64,000 nt of DNA, taken from positions 1 to 64,000 of the forward strand of contig NZ_BOQP01000039.1 in assembly GCF_018332715.1 (NCBI RefSeq), in the 5' to 3' direction. Both the position numbers and the translations under genes were made by a program. The DNA is from Winogradskya consettensis (GTDB lineage Bacteria; Actinomycetota; Actinomycetes; Mycobacteriales; Micromonosporaceae). The notes under the pieces are model-generated. The model searched no databases. It was given only the letters and a program-made list of their open reading frames with translations, and was not told the origin of the DNA. Positions 1 through 7,884 of this stretch are shown piece by piece (the first letter of the stretch is position 1; each line of letters starts with the position of its first letter).

Positions 1-162
1 AGTTCGCGCGCTGGCCCTGAGCTTGCGCGCTGGCCCTGAGCTTGCGCGCTGGCCCTGAGCTTGCGCGCTGGCCCTGAGCTTGCGCGCTGGCCCTGAGCTT
101 GCGCGCTGGCCCTGAGCTTGCGCGCTGGCCCTGAGCTTGCGCGCTGGCCCTGAGTTCGTGCG
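1..162. repeat. 19-nt tandem repeat, at least 8 units
   Basis: Units start at 11, 30, 49, 68, 87, 106, 125 and 144 and read CTGGCCCTGAGCTTGCGCG. The last unit is diverged, and bases 1-10 look like the tail of a further unit, so the array probably runs past the window edge. It lies 3' of the leftward gene that ends at 208. Units are directly adjacent, with no spacers, so this is not CRISPR-like. Confidence 0.9.
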
Positions 163-207
163 CTGCTGCCTTCGGGTGGATGCCCTGCCGGGGGCAGGCC
201 GGGTTGG

Positions 208-711
208 TCAGCTGAGCAGGCCGCGGGCGTAGGCGGCCTGGCCGGCGTGTTGGGTGTCGTCGTCGAGGATGCTGATGAGGCGGACGCCGAGGGTTACCGG
301 GGGGTCCCAGGCGTCGTCGGCGATCCGGTCCAGGTCCTTGTCGGTGAGGCCGGAGAGGTAGCCGGCCGTGCGGGCGTGGACTGCCTCGTAGTAGTCGATG
401 AGTGCTTTGCTGCTGGTGGGGCGTACCTGGGTGACCTGGTCCGGGGTGTGGCCGTAGCCGGTGTCGGACGGGTCGGGTTTGAGGCCGAAGCTTGCCGCCC
501 AGGTTCCCGTTTCGTAGATCTGGTCCTCGCCGAGGAGGTCGGCGATCTGACTGTCCTGCCCGCGGGCGAGGTGCCAGACCAGCCAGCCCACCGTGTTGGC
601 GCCGGGGGCCGGTGCCGTGGCGAGCTGCTCGGGGGTCAGGTCTTTCACTGCACCCTTCACGAGGTCGGGGAGCCGGCCGTGGATTTCGGCCAGGAGTTCG
701 TTCGTCTTCAT
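208..711 (-). CDS. DinB / DUF664-like four-helix protein
   Basis: Encodes 167 residues starting MKTNELLAEIHGRL. The pattern of an N-terminal helix, a 'TVGWLVWHLARGQDSQIADL' segment containing the first metal-type His, and a C-terminal 'DDDTQHAGQAAYARG' motif fits the DinB/DUF664 superfamily. In that family three His residues hold a divalent metal, and some actinobacterial members are mycothiol-dependent transferases. The reading frame extends further upstream, but the family similarity starts at the ATG at 711, and the preceding 140 bp contains the terminator hairpin of the neighbouring gene. The substrate is unknown. Confidence 0.75.
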   Translation of the reverse strand: MKTNELLAEIHGRLPDLVKGAVKDLTPEQLATAPAPGANTVGWLVWHLARGQDSQIADLLGEDQIYETGTWAASFGLKPDPSDTGYGHTPDQVTQVRPTSSKALIDYYEAVHARTAGYLSGLTDKDLDRIADDAWDPPVTLGVRLISILDDDTQHAGQAAYARGLLS

Positions 712-755
712 GGGGTCAATGTTCCCCGGTCGTCTCGGATGTATCCCGGAGACGA

Positions 756-792
756 CGAAGCTCCCGCACTCAGGGGGAGTGCGGGAGCTTCG
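756..792 (-). terminator. strong 16-bp hairpin downstream of the membrane protein gene
   Basis: The arms 756-771 and 777-792 (CGAAGCTCCCGCACTC and its exact complement) enclose a 5-nt loop. The hairpin begins 14 nt past the stop of the leftward gene at 806-1627. There is no T-run, as is usual for actinobacterial terminators. Confidence 0.75.
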
Positions 793-805
793 GACGCTTG
801 CGGAA

Positions 806-1627
806 CTATTCGGAGGGCTGGGGTGCCGGTGCCAGTTCCTGCTGGGCGCCGCTGCCACTACCGCTGCTGTCCTGTTGCTGGGTGCCGTCCAGCTCCGACT
901 GGTCGCCGGTGCCGCCGGTGGAGTCCGGCTGCGGGGCGTCCGTGGTCGGCTCCGTGGTCGGGCCGTCCTCGGGGGCTGAGGAGGTCGCCGTGCTGGTCGG
1001 CTCGGCGCTGCTCGCCGTCGAGGGGTCCTCGGCCGGGTCGGTGCCGTCTGCCGGGGCCTCGGAGGGGGCCGTCGACGTTTCCGTGGACGGCTTCTCGTCG
1101 GTGGTGTCGCTGGACTTCTTGTGGCCGAAGACCGTGCTGCCGGTGGCCGTGCTGCCCGTGACCGAGGCCGAGAGCGGCTTCTTGGTGAACGCCTCGATGA
1201 TGCTGATCGAGCCCATGGAGAGCGCGAAGAGCACCGCCGCCGCGAGACCGATGTGGCCCCAGCGGATCTTCTGGCGCGGCTTGACCGCCGGGACGGCGGC
1301 GTCTTCCACGACGGCGTCGTCGGGGACGGTGTGCGCCGGGTTGTCCTCCTCGGAGGCGGCGGCGACGGCTGGGGTGCCGATCGCTGCCGGGGCCCGGATG
1401 AACGTGGGCGCGACGGTCTGCAGTGTCTTCGTGCCGCGTTTCAGGGAGTTGTTGAAGATCTCCGTTCCGACGGAGCCGACCACACTGGCCAGCGCCGCTC
1501 CTGCCAGAGTGCCCGCGACTCCCAGGAAGGAGCCCAGCACCGCTGCGGCGATCGCAGCCAGGGTTCCGGCGACGACCTTGCTGATCTGGATACCGGACCA
1601 CAGACGGTCCGGTGCTTGCTCGGTCAT
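806..1627 (-). CDS. membrane protein with acidic Ser/Thr/Pro-rich tail
   Basis: Encodes 273 residues and is not assigned to a known family. Residues about 13-50 are a Gly/Ala-rich hydrophobic stretch resembling a glycine-zipper segment, and a clear transmembrane helix ('HIGLAAAVLFALSMGSISI') follows after about residue 125. The C-terminal hundred residues are rich in S, T, P, E and D, have no Lys or Arg over long runs, and look like an exposed flexible tail. The ATG at 1627 is preceded by GAGGAGG two bases upstream; an in-frame TTG at 1642 is the alternative start. A strong hairpin follows the stop. Confidence 0.7.
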   Translation of the reverse strand: MTEQAPDRLWSGIQISKVVAGTLAAIAAAVLGSFLGVAGTLAGAALASVVGSVGTEIFNNSLKRGTKTLQTVAPTFIRAPAAIGTPAVAAASEEDNPAHTVPDDAVVEDAAVPAVKPRQKIRWGHIGLAAAVLFALSMGSISIIEAFTKKPLSASVTGSTATGSTVFGHKKSSDTTDEKPSTETSTAPSEAPADGTDPAEDPSTASSAEPTSTATSSAPEDGPTTEPTTDAPQPDSTGGTGDQSELDGTQQQDSSGSGSGAQQELAPAPQPSE

Positions 1628-1671
1628 GTCCTCCTCACACAAAACTGTTGATTCGGTGCGCGTCTGAAGCT

Positions 1672-3000
1672 TCAGCCTTTACCGATGCGCTCGGAGCTAA
1701 ACCATCCACGGTCGGCCAGAGCCTCACGAAGCGGGCGCACGTGCACGCCCTCCGCGGCCATGCGCCGCCGGGCCAACCGGCGTGTGCGCAGGATGCCCAG
1801 CACGCCGATGGCCATCAGAGCGTATTGCACGGACATGGCGACCTTGAAATCCGTGATGTCGTAATCGGCACGGCCACCCGTGCGGGCGTCGAGGATCAGC
1901 CCCACGAGCTCGATGGTGACCAGCGACGCGACGAAGCCGCCGACGTTGACGATGCCGGTCGCCGTGCCGAGCCGGTTGGGCGGGTTGAACGTGCGGGCGA
2001 ACTCGAAGCCGATCATCGAGCCGGGGCCGCCCAATCCGAGCGCCACGACCAGGATCAGGAGCACCGCCATCGGCGCCCGGCCGGGCCACGCGATCACGAG
2101 TCCCCAGCCCAGCGCATTGGCGGCGACCACGGCGAGCACCACCCACGAACGGCGCAGCGGGTGCTTCTGCACCACGACACCGATCAGCGGGCCGCCGATC
2201 ATGCCGACGAGCACGAAGAGCGTGAGCAGGGTGCTGGCGGTGCCGCGGGACAGCCCCTCGCCCGCGATCAGGAACGGGTAGCCCCACATGAGCGCGAAGA
2301 CCGTACCCGTGAACTGGGTCGTGAAGTGGGTCCACAGGCCGAGACGGGTGCCGGGGTGCTGCCAGGCCGAGCGCAGGTCCTGGCCGAGCTTGCGGGCGGA
2401 TATCGCCGCGCCCGTGTTGACCCGGCGCTCCGGGGTGTCGTGCAACGCGACCAGCGCGAGGATGGCCACGAAGAGCCCGGTGGCGGCGGCGCTGACGAAC
2501 GCGGTGGTCCAGCCCGGCCCGGCGAGCAGCGCGGCCAGCGGCACGGCGCTGAGCACCTGGCCCAGTTGCCCGACGATGCCGCTGAGCTGGTTGACCACCG
2601 GGACCCGTTTGGTCGGGAACCACTGCGGCACGAGGCGCAGCACGCTGATGAAGGTCATGGCGTCGCCCGCGCCGACCAGCACCCGGGCGATCACCGCGCC
2701 GGTGAGCCCGTCGGCGAACGCCATCAGCAGTTGCCCGGACGCCATGATGAGCGCGCCGGCGACGATCAGGCGCAGCGACCCGAACCGGTCGAGCAGCACC
2801 CCGACCGGGACCTGGAGCCCGGCGTAGACGAGCAGTTGCAGCACGGCGAACGAGGCGAGCGCGCCGGCGCCGATCCCGAAGCGCTGCTGCGCGTCGAGCC
2901 CGGCCACACCGAGCGAGGTGCGATGCAGGACAGCGACGACGTACGCCGACAGAGCGATTCCCCACACCGCCCATGCCCGGGCCCCGCCTCGCATGGTCAT
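1672..3000 (-). CDS. MFS transporter
   Basis: Encodes 442 residues with about 12 hydrophobic segments and MFS signatures: 'GVLLDRFGSLRL' in the loop after helix 2 (the G-x-x-x-D-R-x-G pattern) and 'GDAMTFISVLRLVPQWFP' around helices 4-5. That second pattern resembles nitrate/hexose-phosphate-type MFS carriers. Start chosen at the ATG at 3000 (MTMRGG), with GGAG just upstream; the ATG at 2994 is possible. It is divergent from the CocE-type hydrolase at 3115, with 114 bp between them, so shared control is plausible. The transported solute cannot be told from sequence. Confidence 0.85.
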   Translation of the reverse strand: MTMRGGARAWAVWGIALSAYVVAVLHRTSLGVAGLDAQQRFGIGAGALASFAVLQLLVYAGLQVPVGVLLDRFGSLRLIVAGALIMASGQLLMAFADGLTGAVIARVLVGAGDAMTFISVLRLVPQWFPTKRVPVVNQLSGIVGQLGQVLSAVPLAALLAGPGWTTAFVSAAATGLFVAILALVALHDTPERRVNTGAAISARKLGQDLRSAWQHPGTRLGLWTHFTTQFTGTVFALMWGYPFLIAGEGLSRGTASTLLTLFVLVGMIGGPLIGVVVQKHPLRRSWVVLAVVAANALGWGLVIAWPGRAPMAVLLILVVALGLGGPGSMIGFEFARTFNPPNRLGTATGIVNVGGFVASLVTIELVGLILDARTGGRADYDITDFKVAMSVQYALMAIGVLGILRTRRLARRRMAAEGVHVRPLREALADRGWFSSERIGKG

Positions 3001-3102
3001 CCACTCCGTCCGCTCGCGTGCCTCCAACCTTTCTCCTGCACGGGGCCGGACGGCAACGAAACACGTCACAAACCGGGCGTGTGTCCCGTCACGGAAACGA
3101 AA

Positions 3103-3108
3103 TACAGT
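3103..3108 (+). promoter_or_regulatory. -10 box TACAGT, leaderless-type
   Basis: TACAGT lies 6 nt before the ATG at 3115, so transcription would start at or next to the start codon. No Shine-Dalgarno sequence sits at proper distance. Confidence 0.5.
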
Positions 3109-3114
3109 CGGAGC

Positions 3115-4818
3115 ATGACGATGTTGAGCAGGGTGGCCGGCGCCGCCGCCGACCGGGCGCTGGGGCTGCCGACCAGCGCGGTCGCGTACGAGATCAGGAA
3201 AGACGTCGCGGTTCCCATGCCGGACGGCATCTCCCTGCTCGCCAACCACTACGTCCCGGTGGGTCAGGAGAAACCGCTGCCCGTGGTCCTGATCCGGGTG
3301 CCCTACGGCCGGTCCGGGCTCTACGCGCAGATGTTCGCCGCGCCCCTGGCCCGCCGTGGCTTCCAGGTGTTCATGCAGGCGACCCGCGGCACGTTCGGCT
3401 CCGGCGGCCAGTTCCGCCCGTTCACGACCGAGCGTGAGGACGGCCTGGCGACGCTGGCGTGGCTGCGCGAGCAGCCGTGGTGCGACGGCCGGATCGCGAT
3501 GACCGGTGGCAGCTATTTCGGGCACACCCAGTGGGCGGTGGCGCCGTACGCCGACCCGCCGCTGGTCTGTGTCTCCCCGCACATCACGTCGTCCGAGGTG
3601 ACCGGCACGCTGTTCTACAACCACGGCGCGCCGCAGATCCACACCGGGCTGACCTGGTCGTCGTCGATCGGCCGGCAGGAGCGCAGCGGGCTGCCCGATC
3701 CGCGGCTGCGCGGCCGGGTGCACGCTGCGTTGCAACGGCTGCCGTTGCAGGCGGTTGATGTGGCGGTGGCGGGCGCCCCGGTGCCGTTCTGGCGGGACTT
3801 CGTCGCGCATTCCGAGCCGGGTGACGAGTTCTGGTCGGAGGCGAACCACAACGACGCGGATTTCAGCCGGATGCCGCCGGTCAGCATGGTCACCGGCTGG
3901 TGGGACCTGTTTCTCGCCGGCACGATGACCGATTACACCGCGTTACGCGCCGCGGGAGTGCCTGCACGGATCGTGGTCGGCCCGTGGTTACACGGTGAGC
4001 CGGGCGAGCTGCGCATGGTCGCCAAGACGGATCTCGCGTGGCTGGATCATCACCTGCGCGGCGGCCCGCCGCCGGAGGACGCGGCGCCGGTCCGGGTCTT
4101 CCTCCAACAGGCCAACAGGTGGCTGGCGCTGGGCGAGTGGCCCCCGGCGGCGACCCGGGCGCAGCCCTTCCACCTGCGCGGGGACGGCGGGCTGACCGCG
4201 GAGCCCGAGGCGTCGGCGGCCCCGGGCACGTTCACCTACGATCCGGTGGACCCGACCCCGACGGTGGGCGGCCCGCTGCTGCAGCCGCCGGGCAAGCAGG
4301 CCGACAACGCGGTGGTCGAGCAGCGCGCCGACGTCCTGGTCTTCACCGGCCCGGCGCTGACGGCCGATCTGGATCTGGTCGGGCAGGTCAAGGCCCAGAT
4401 TTATGTACGCACAGAGCTCCCGCACGCCGACGTCTTCGTCCGCCTCTGCGACGTCGACCCGAAGGGTGTCTCCCGCAACATCGTCGACGGCATCCGCCGC
4501 CTGGACCCCCGCACCGTCCCCGGTGACGACGTCACGGAGGTCGCGGACGGCGTGCTGGCGGTGGACGTCGAGCTGTTCCCGACCGCCTACCGGGTCGGGG
4601 CCGGCCACCGGGTGCGCGTCCAGGTCAGTGGTGGCGCGTTCCCGCGTTACGCCCGCAACATGGGCACCGCGGAGCCGTTCGGCACGGCGACGCAGGGCCG
4701 TACCAACCGCTTCGAGGTCTTCCACGACGCCGATCACCCGTCGCGGGTGGTGCTCCCGGTCTTCCCGGCCGCCGGGGGCTCGGATGTGGGAAAGCCGGTC
4801 AGCCAGTCGAGCAGCTGA
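3115..4818 (+). CDS. CocE/NonD family hydrolase (X-Pro dipeptidyl-peptidase S15-like)
   Basis: Encodes 567 residues, the usual length for CocE/NonD esterases. The alpha/beta-hydrolase catalytic triad is visible: nucleophile Ser133 in GGSYFG, Asp264 in GWWDLF and His293 in GPWLHGE. A C-terminal jelly-roll domain follows (about 340-560; 'DLDLVGQVKAQIYVRTELPHAD', 'HRVRVQVSGGAFPRYARN'). Family members hydrolyse esters or amides, including cocaine, glutaryl-7-ACA and X-Pro peptides; the substrate here is unknown. There is no signal peptide. The last 85 nt overlap the 3' end of the convergent epoxide-hydrolase-like gene. Confidence 0.88.
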   Translation: MTMLSRVAGAAADRALGLPTSAVAYEIRKDVAVPMPDGISLLANHYVPVGQEKPLPVVLIRVPYGRSGLYAQMFAAPLARRGFQVFMQATRGTFGSGGQFRPFTTEREDGLATLAWLREQPWCDGRIAMTGGSYFGHTQWAVAPYADPPLVCVSPHITSSEVTGTLFYNHGAPQIHTGLTWSSSIGRQERSGLPDPRLRGRVHAALQRLPLQAVDVAVAGAPVPFWRDFVAHSEPGDEFWSEANHNDADFSRMPPVSMVTGWWDLFLAGTMTDYTALRAAGVPARIVVGPWLHGEPGELRMVAKTDLAWLDHHLRGGPPPEDAAPVRVFLQQANRWLALGEWPPAATRAQPFHLRGDGGLTAEPEASAAPGTFTYDPVDPTPTVGGPLLQPPGKQADNAVVEQRADVLVFTGPALTADLDLVGQVKAQIYVRTELPHADVFVRLCDVDPKGVSRNIVDGIRRLDPRTVPGDDVTEVADGVLAVDVELFPTAYRVGAGHRVRVQVSGGAFPRYARNMGTAEPFGTATQGRTNRFEVFHDADHPSRVVLPVFPAAGGSDVGKPVSQSSS

Positions 4819-5750
4819 GCGTTGACCGTGCCGGCCGCCTCCAGCTGCAGCCAATGCCCGGCGGCCGGCACGGTCACCTCGGTGAGATCCGGGCACGTCG
4901 CGCGCATGCCGGTGAGGATGGCCGGGGCGGTGAGGTCGATGACCGGGTCGAACTCCGCGCCGATGAACAGCACCGGGACGGTGAGTGGCCCGCCCGTCGC
5001 TGCGTAGTCCGCGTTGGCCCGGTGGTTCAGGTAGTAGGCGGTCGGGCCCGCGAATCCGTTGCGCTGGAACGAGCCGGCCAGCTCGGCGAAGAGCCCCGGG
5101 GTCAGCACGGACTCGTCCAGCGGCAGGTCGGGCGCCCGGTCGCCACCGCGGAACCAGCCCCCGTCCGCGGTGGTCGTGGCCGTGGGCGCCGGACGGCTGC
5201 TCGCCTTCGGGTTGCCCCGCCGGAAGAGGGCCCGCACGGTGGCTGACGGGTCGGCTTCGAAAACGGCTGTCACCTGCGAGGGGAATCGCTCGTAGTAGGC
5301 CATGTAGTCGAACTGCCCGTACGGATAGCTCTCGTCGGGGTAGCGCTCCCGGTCGACGAGCCCGACCAGCGCATCGAGCCCCAGCTCCACGGTCCCGAAC
5401 GGCACAGCGAGCGTCGCCACGGCCCGGCAGCGTGCGGGGTGGTGCGTCGCGATGTTCCACACCGTCGGACTGCCCCAGTCATGGCCGACCCAGACGGCAG
5501 GTGCGGCGCCGAGCCGATCGTGCAGCTCCAGCAGATCACCCACAACCTCTTCCTGACGGTACGCACTGGGCTCGCCGAACACGGGCGAGCCGCCGTACCC
5601 CCGCAGATCGGGCGCGACGACGTGGTAGCCCCGAGCCGCGAAGTAGTCCAGCTGTCGCACCCAGGTCAGGCCGATGCCGGGCCACCCGTGCACGAAGATG
5701 ATCAGCGGCCCGTCATCCGGCCCGTCCTCCACGAATGCCAGCTGCGCCAC
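4734..5750 (-). CDS. alpha/beta hydrolase, soluble epoxide hydrolase type
   Basis: Encodes 338 residues. The oxyanion motif HGWPG (21-25), nucleophile Asp91 in GHDWGS, an acid in 'GAEFDPVID' and the terminal His in 'AAGHWLQLE' form the Asp-His-Asp arrangement of epoxide hydrolases. The same scaffold includes haloalkane dehalogenases, so substrate identity is inferred. The GTG start at 5750 is one base past the TAG of the TetR gene, indicating translational coupling. Its 3' end overlaps the convergent CocE-like gene by 85 nt. Confidence 0.85.
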   Translation of the reverse strand: MAQLAFVEDGPDDGPLIIFVHGWPGIGLTWVRQLDYFAARGYHVVAPDLRGYGGSPVFGEPSAYRQEEVVGDLLELHDRLGAAPAVWVGHDWGSPTVWNIATHHPARCRAVATLAVPFGTVELGLDALVGLVDRERYPDESYPYGQFDYMAYYERFPSQVTAVFEADPSATVRALFRRGNPKASSRPAPTATTTADGGWFRGGDRAPDLPLDESVLTPGLFAELAGSFQRNGFAGPTAYYLNHRANADYAATGGPLTVPVLFIGAEFDPVIDLTAPAILTGMRATCPDLTEVTVPAAGHWLQLEAAGTVNAQLLDWLTGFPTSEPPAAGKTGSTTRDG

Positions 5751-5751
5751 G

Positions 5752-6333
5752 CTATCGGCCCCCTTCGATCAGCTCCTTCGCCAGATCGTAGGCGTCGGCC
5801 GCCGCCTGCCCGTCGTTGCGCGAAGTCGACAGAGCGGTCGCGCCCTCGTACAGCAGAGCGAGCCGGCGCCCCAGCAGCTCGGCGTCGGCAATGCCGGCCT
5901 CGGCGGCGGTGTCGGCCAGCCGTTGCCGGAACGCGTCCTTGTGCCGCGCGACCGTCTCGGCGATCTCGGACATCTCCCCGGCGGCCTCGACCGCGGCGTT
6001 GTGGAACGGGCACCCGCGCACGGGCCGCCGGCCGCGCGTCTTCAACGTGGCGAAAACCTGGATCAACCGCTCGCGTGGTGCCAGGTCGGTGCGCGTCAGC
6101 TCCTGCTCGGCCGGCATCGGGGTTTCCGCGTCGAACCGTTCCAGGTACGCCGCCACCAGCGCGTTCTTGCTCGGAAAGTGCTGATAGAAGGTACGCGTCG
6201 ACACGTGCGCGACGTCCGTCAGCCGGGCGATCCCCGTGGCGTGGATGCCGTCGGCGTAAAAAAGCTCGGCGGCGGCCGCCAGGATCCGCTCCCGCGCGCC
6301 GCGGCCGCCACGCGTACCCGTTGTTGCGTTCAC
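5752..6333 (-). CDS. TetR family transcriptional regulator
   Basis: Encodes 193 residues. The N-terminal HTH follows the TetR pattern ('RERILAAAAELFYADG', then 'HVSTRTFYQHFPSKNALV', residues about 10-60). The C-terminal helical part should bind a small ligand or drug. GTG start at 6333, with TATACT ending 6 nt upstream and no Shine-Dalgarno, i.e. leaderless. It heads a two-gene unit with the epoxide-hydrolase-like gene and is divergent from the DHA2 exporter at 6424. Paired operators lie between them, so it probably represses both directions. Confidence 0.9.
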   Translation of the reverse strand: MNATTGTRGGRGARERILAAAAELFYADGIHATGIARLTDVAHVSTRTFYQHFPSKNALVAAYLERFDAETPMPAEQELTRTDLAPRERLIQVFATLKTRGRRPVRGCPFHNAAVEAAGEMSEIAETVARHKDAFRQRLADTAAEAGIADAELLGRRLALLYEGATALSTSRNDGQAAADAYDLAKELIEGGR

Positions 6334-6335
6334 AA

Positions 6336-6412
6336 CAGAAGTATAGCGATCGTTGTACTTTCCCCGTCGGGCTGCGTTACCGTGCCGAAGGAAAGTGATC
6401 GCTTTACTTCTG
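6336..6412. promoter_or_regulatory. paired TetR operators in divergent promoter region
   Basis: CAGAAGTATAGCGATC at 6336-6351 and GATCGCTTTACTTCTG at 6397-6412 are reverse complements with one mismatch in 16. The first also forms its own near-palindrome AAGTA...CGATCG...TACTT (6339-6360) and contains the -10 box of the TetR gene, so binding there would block it directly. Confidence 0.7.
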
Positions 6413-6423
6413 GGAGAACCCGC

Positions 6424-7884
6424 ATGAGCACAGAAACCGGGCGCAGCGAGCGACCGTGGCTCGCCCTGGTCGCGGTCTGCCTGGGCGTGATGATGACCTT
6501 CGTCAACATCACCGCCACGGTCGGCTCGCTGTCGGCCATCCAGGCGGACCTGCACGCCTCCGCCACGACGATCGTGTGGGTGACCAGCGCGTACAGCCTG
6601 GTGGTCGCGGGGCTGACGCTGTCCATGGGCACGCTCGGGGACCTGCTCGGGCGACGCCTGGTGTTCCTCGCCGGGACCGCCGTGCTGGGCGCCGGCAGCG
6701 TGCTGGCCTTCACCGCCCACAGCGCCGGGGCGCTCATCGCGGCCGAGGCGGTGATGGGCGCGGGCGGCGCGATGATCCTGCCGACCAGCCTCACCATCGT
6801 CAGCCACAACTTCCCCGACCCGCACCAGCGCACCGAGGCGATCAGCATCTGGGCCGGCGCCTCCGGGCTCGGCCTCGCCGCCGGGCCGATCGTCGCCGGG
6901 GCGCTGCTCGAGGGCTTCTCCTGGCACAGCGTCTTCCTCGCCAACGCCGTGCTCGCGGTCGTCGTGCTGATCGTCACGCCGCTGCTGGTCGCCGAGAGCC
7001 GGCACCTCGGCCGCCGGCTCGACGTGCCCGGGCTGCTGCTGGCCACCACCACGGTGACCGCGCTGACCTACGCGATCATCGAGGGCGGGCACAACGGTAT
7101 CGGCGCGGGCAGGGTCCTGACGGCGCTGGCGGTCTTCGTGGTCGCGCTGGCGCTGTTCGTCGTCGTCGAGCTGCGCAGCGCCGATCCGATGCTCCAGCTG
7201 CGGCTGTTCCGGTCGGTGGCGTTCAGCACCGCGATGCTGGTCGCCGTGGCCGCCATGTTCGGCTTCGGTGGCGTCCCGCTGCTGGTCGTGCTCTATGTCC
7301 AGCGGGTTCAGGGAGCTTCGGCGCTGGACACCGGGTTCCAGCTGCTACCGCTCTTCGTCGTCTACATCGCCGTCAGTGCGGTCGCCGCCAGGCTGGCACG
7401 GCGTGTGGGGCTGCGCGTGATGCTCGGTGGCGGGCTCCTGATCACCGCGGCCGGCGCAGCGCTGTTGCTGATCACGCCCGCGCACCAGTCGTACGCTCAT
7501 GTGTGGCCTGGTCTGGTGCTTTTTGGTCTTGGGGAGGGTCTGGTCCTGGCTCCGGTGACCGCCGCGGCCGTGGCCAGTGTCGGCGCTGAGCGGGCGGGCA
7601 TGGCCAGTGCCGCGCTCAACATGTTCCGCCAGATCGGCAGCGTGCTCGGCACCAGCATCCTGGGCACGATCCTGACCAGCCACTTCGCGTCGAAGCTCGC
7701 GGAGGCCGAGGCGCCGCCGACCGCTTTCACGGAGTCGGTGCACCTCGGCTTCGCGGTCGCCGCGGTCGTCTTCGCGGTGGTGTCCGTCCCCGCGTGGCTG
7801 TACTCAGTGCGCAGAAAGGCTGTGCAGACCGAGCAGGTGCCGGGTGAGCCAGCCGACCGTCTCGCGCAGGTACTCCGCCCGTGA
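6424..7884 (+). CDS. DHA2-family MFS drug/solute exporter
   Basis: Encodes 486 residues and about 14 membrane segments, the DHA2 (EmrB/QacA) arrangement. The helix 2-3 loop motif 'GDLLGRRLVFLAG' (G-D-x-x-G-R-R) is intact, and 'SIWAGASGLGLAAGPIVAG' matches motif C of exporters. GGGAG precedes the ATG by about 7 nt. It is divergent from the TetR gene with shared operators, so it is probably induced by an exported compound. The stop lies inside the 3' end of the convergent peptidase gene (81-nt overlap). Confidence 0.9.
   Translation: MSTETGRSERPWLALVAVCLGVMMTFVNITATVGSLSAIQADLHASATTIVWVTSAYSLVVAGLTLSMGTLGDLLGRRLVFLAGTAVLGAGSVLAFTAHSAGALIAAEAVMGAGGAMILPTSLTIVSHNFPDPHQRTEAISIWAGASGLGLAAGPIVAGALLEGFSWHSVFLANAVLAVVVLIVTPLLVAESRHLGRRLDVPGLLLATTTVTALTYAIIEGGHNGIGAGRVLTALAVFVVALALFVVVELRSADPMLQLRLFRSVAFSTAMLVAVAAMFGFGGVPLLVVLYVQRVQGASALDTGFQLLPLFVVYIAVSAVAARLARRVGLRVMLGGGLLITAAGAALLLITPAHQSYAHVWPGLVLFGLGEGLVLAPVTAAAVASVGAERAGMASAALNMFRQIGSVLGTSILGTILTSHFASKLAEAEAPPTAFTESVHLGFAVAAVVFAVVSVPAWLYSVRRKAVQTEQVPGEPADRLAQVLRP

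Noticed and set aside
1..162. Possible CRISPR array
   Set aside because: Units are 19 nt and directly joined with no unique spacers; no cas genes in the window.
1612..3114. N-terminal extension of the CocE-like ORF by about 500 codons
   Set aside because: The extension is antisense to the MFS transporter, lacks any domain and contains biased Gln/His/Arg composition; the hydrolase fold begins at the ATG at 3115.
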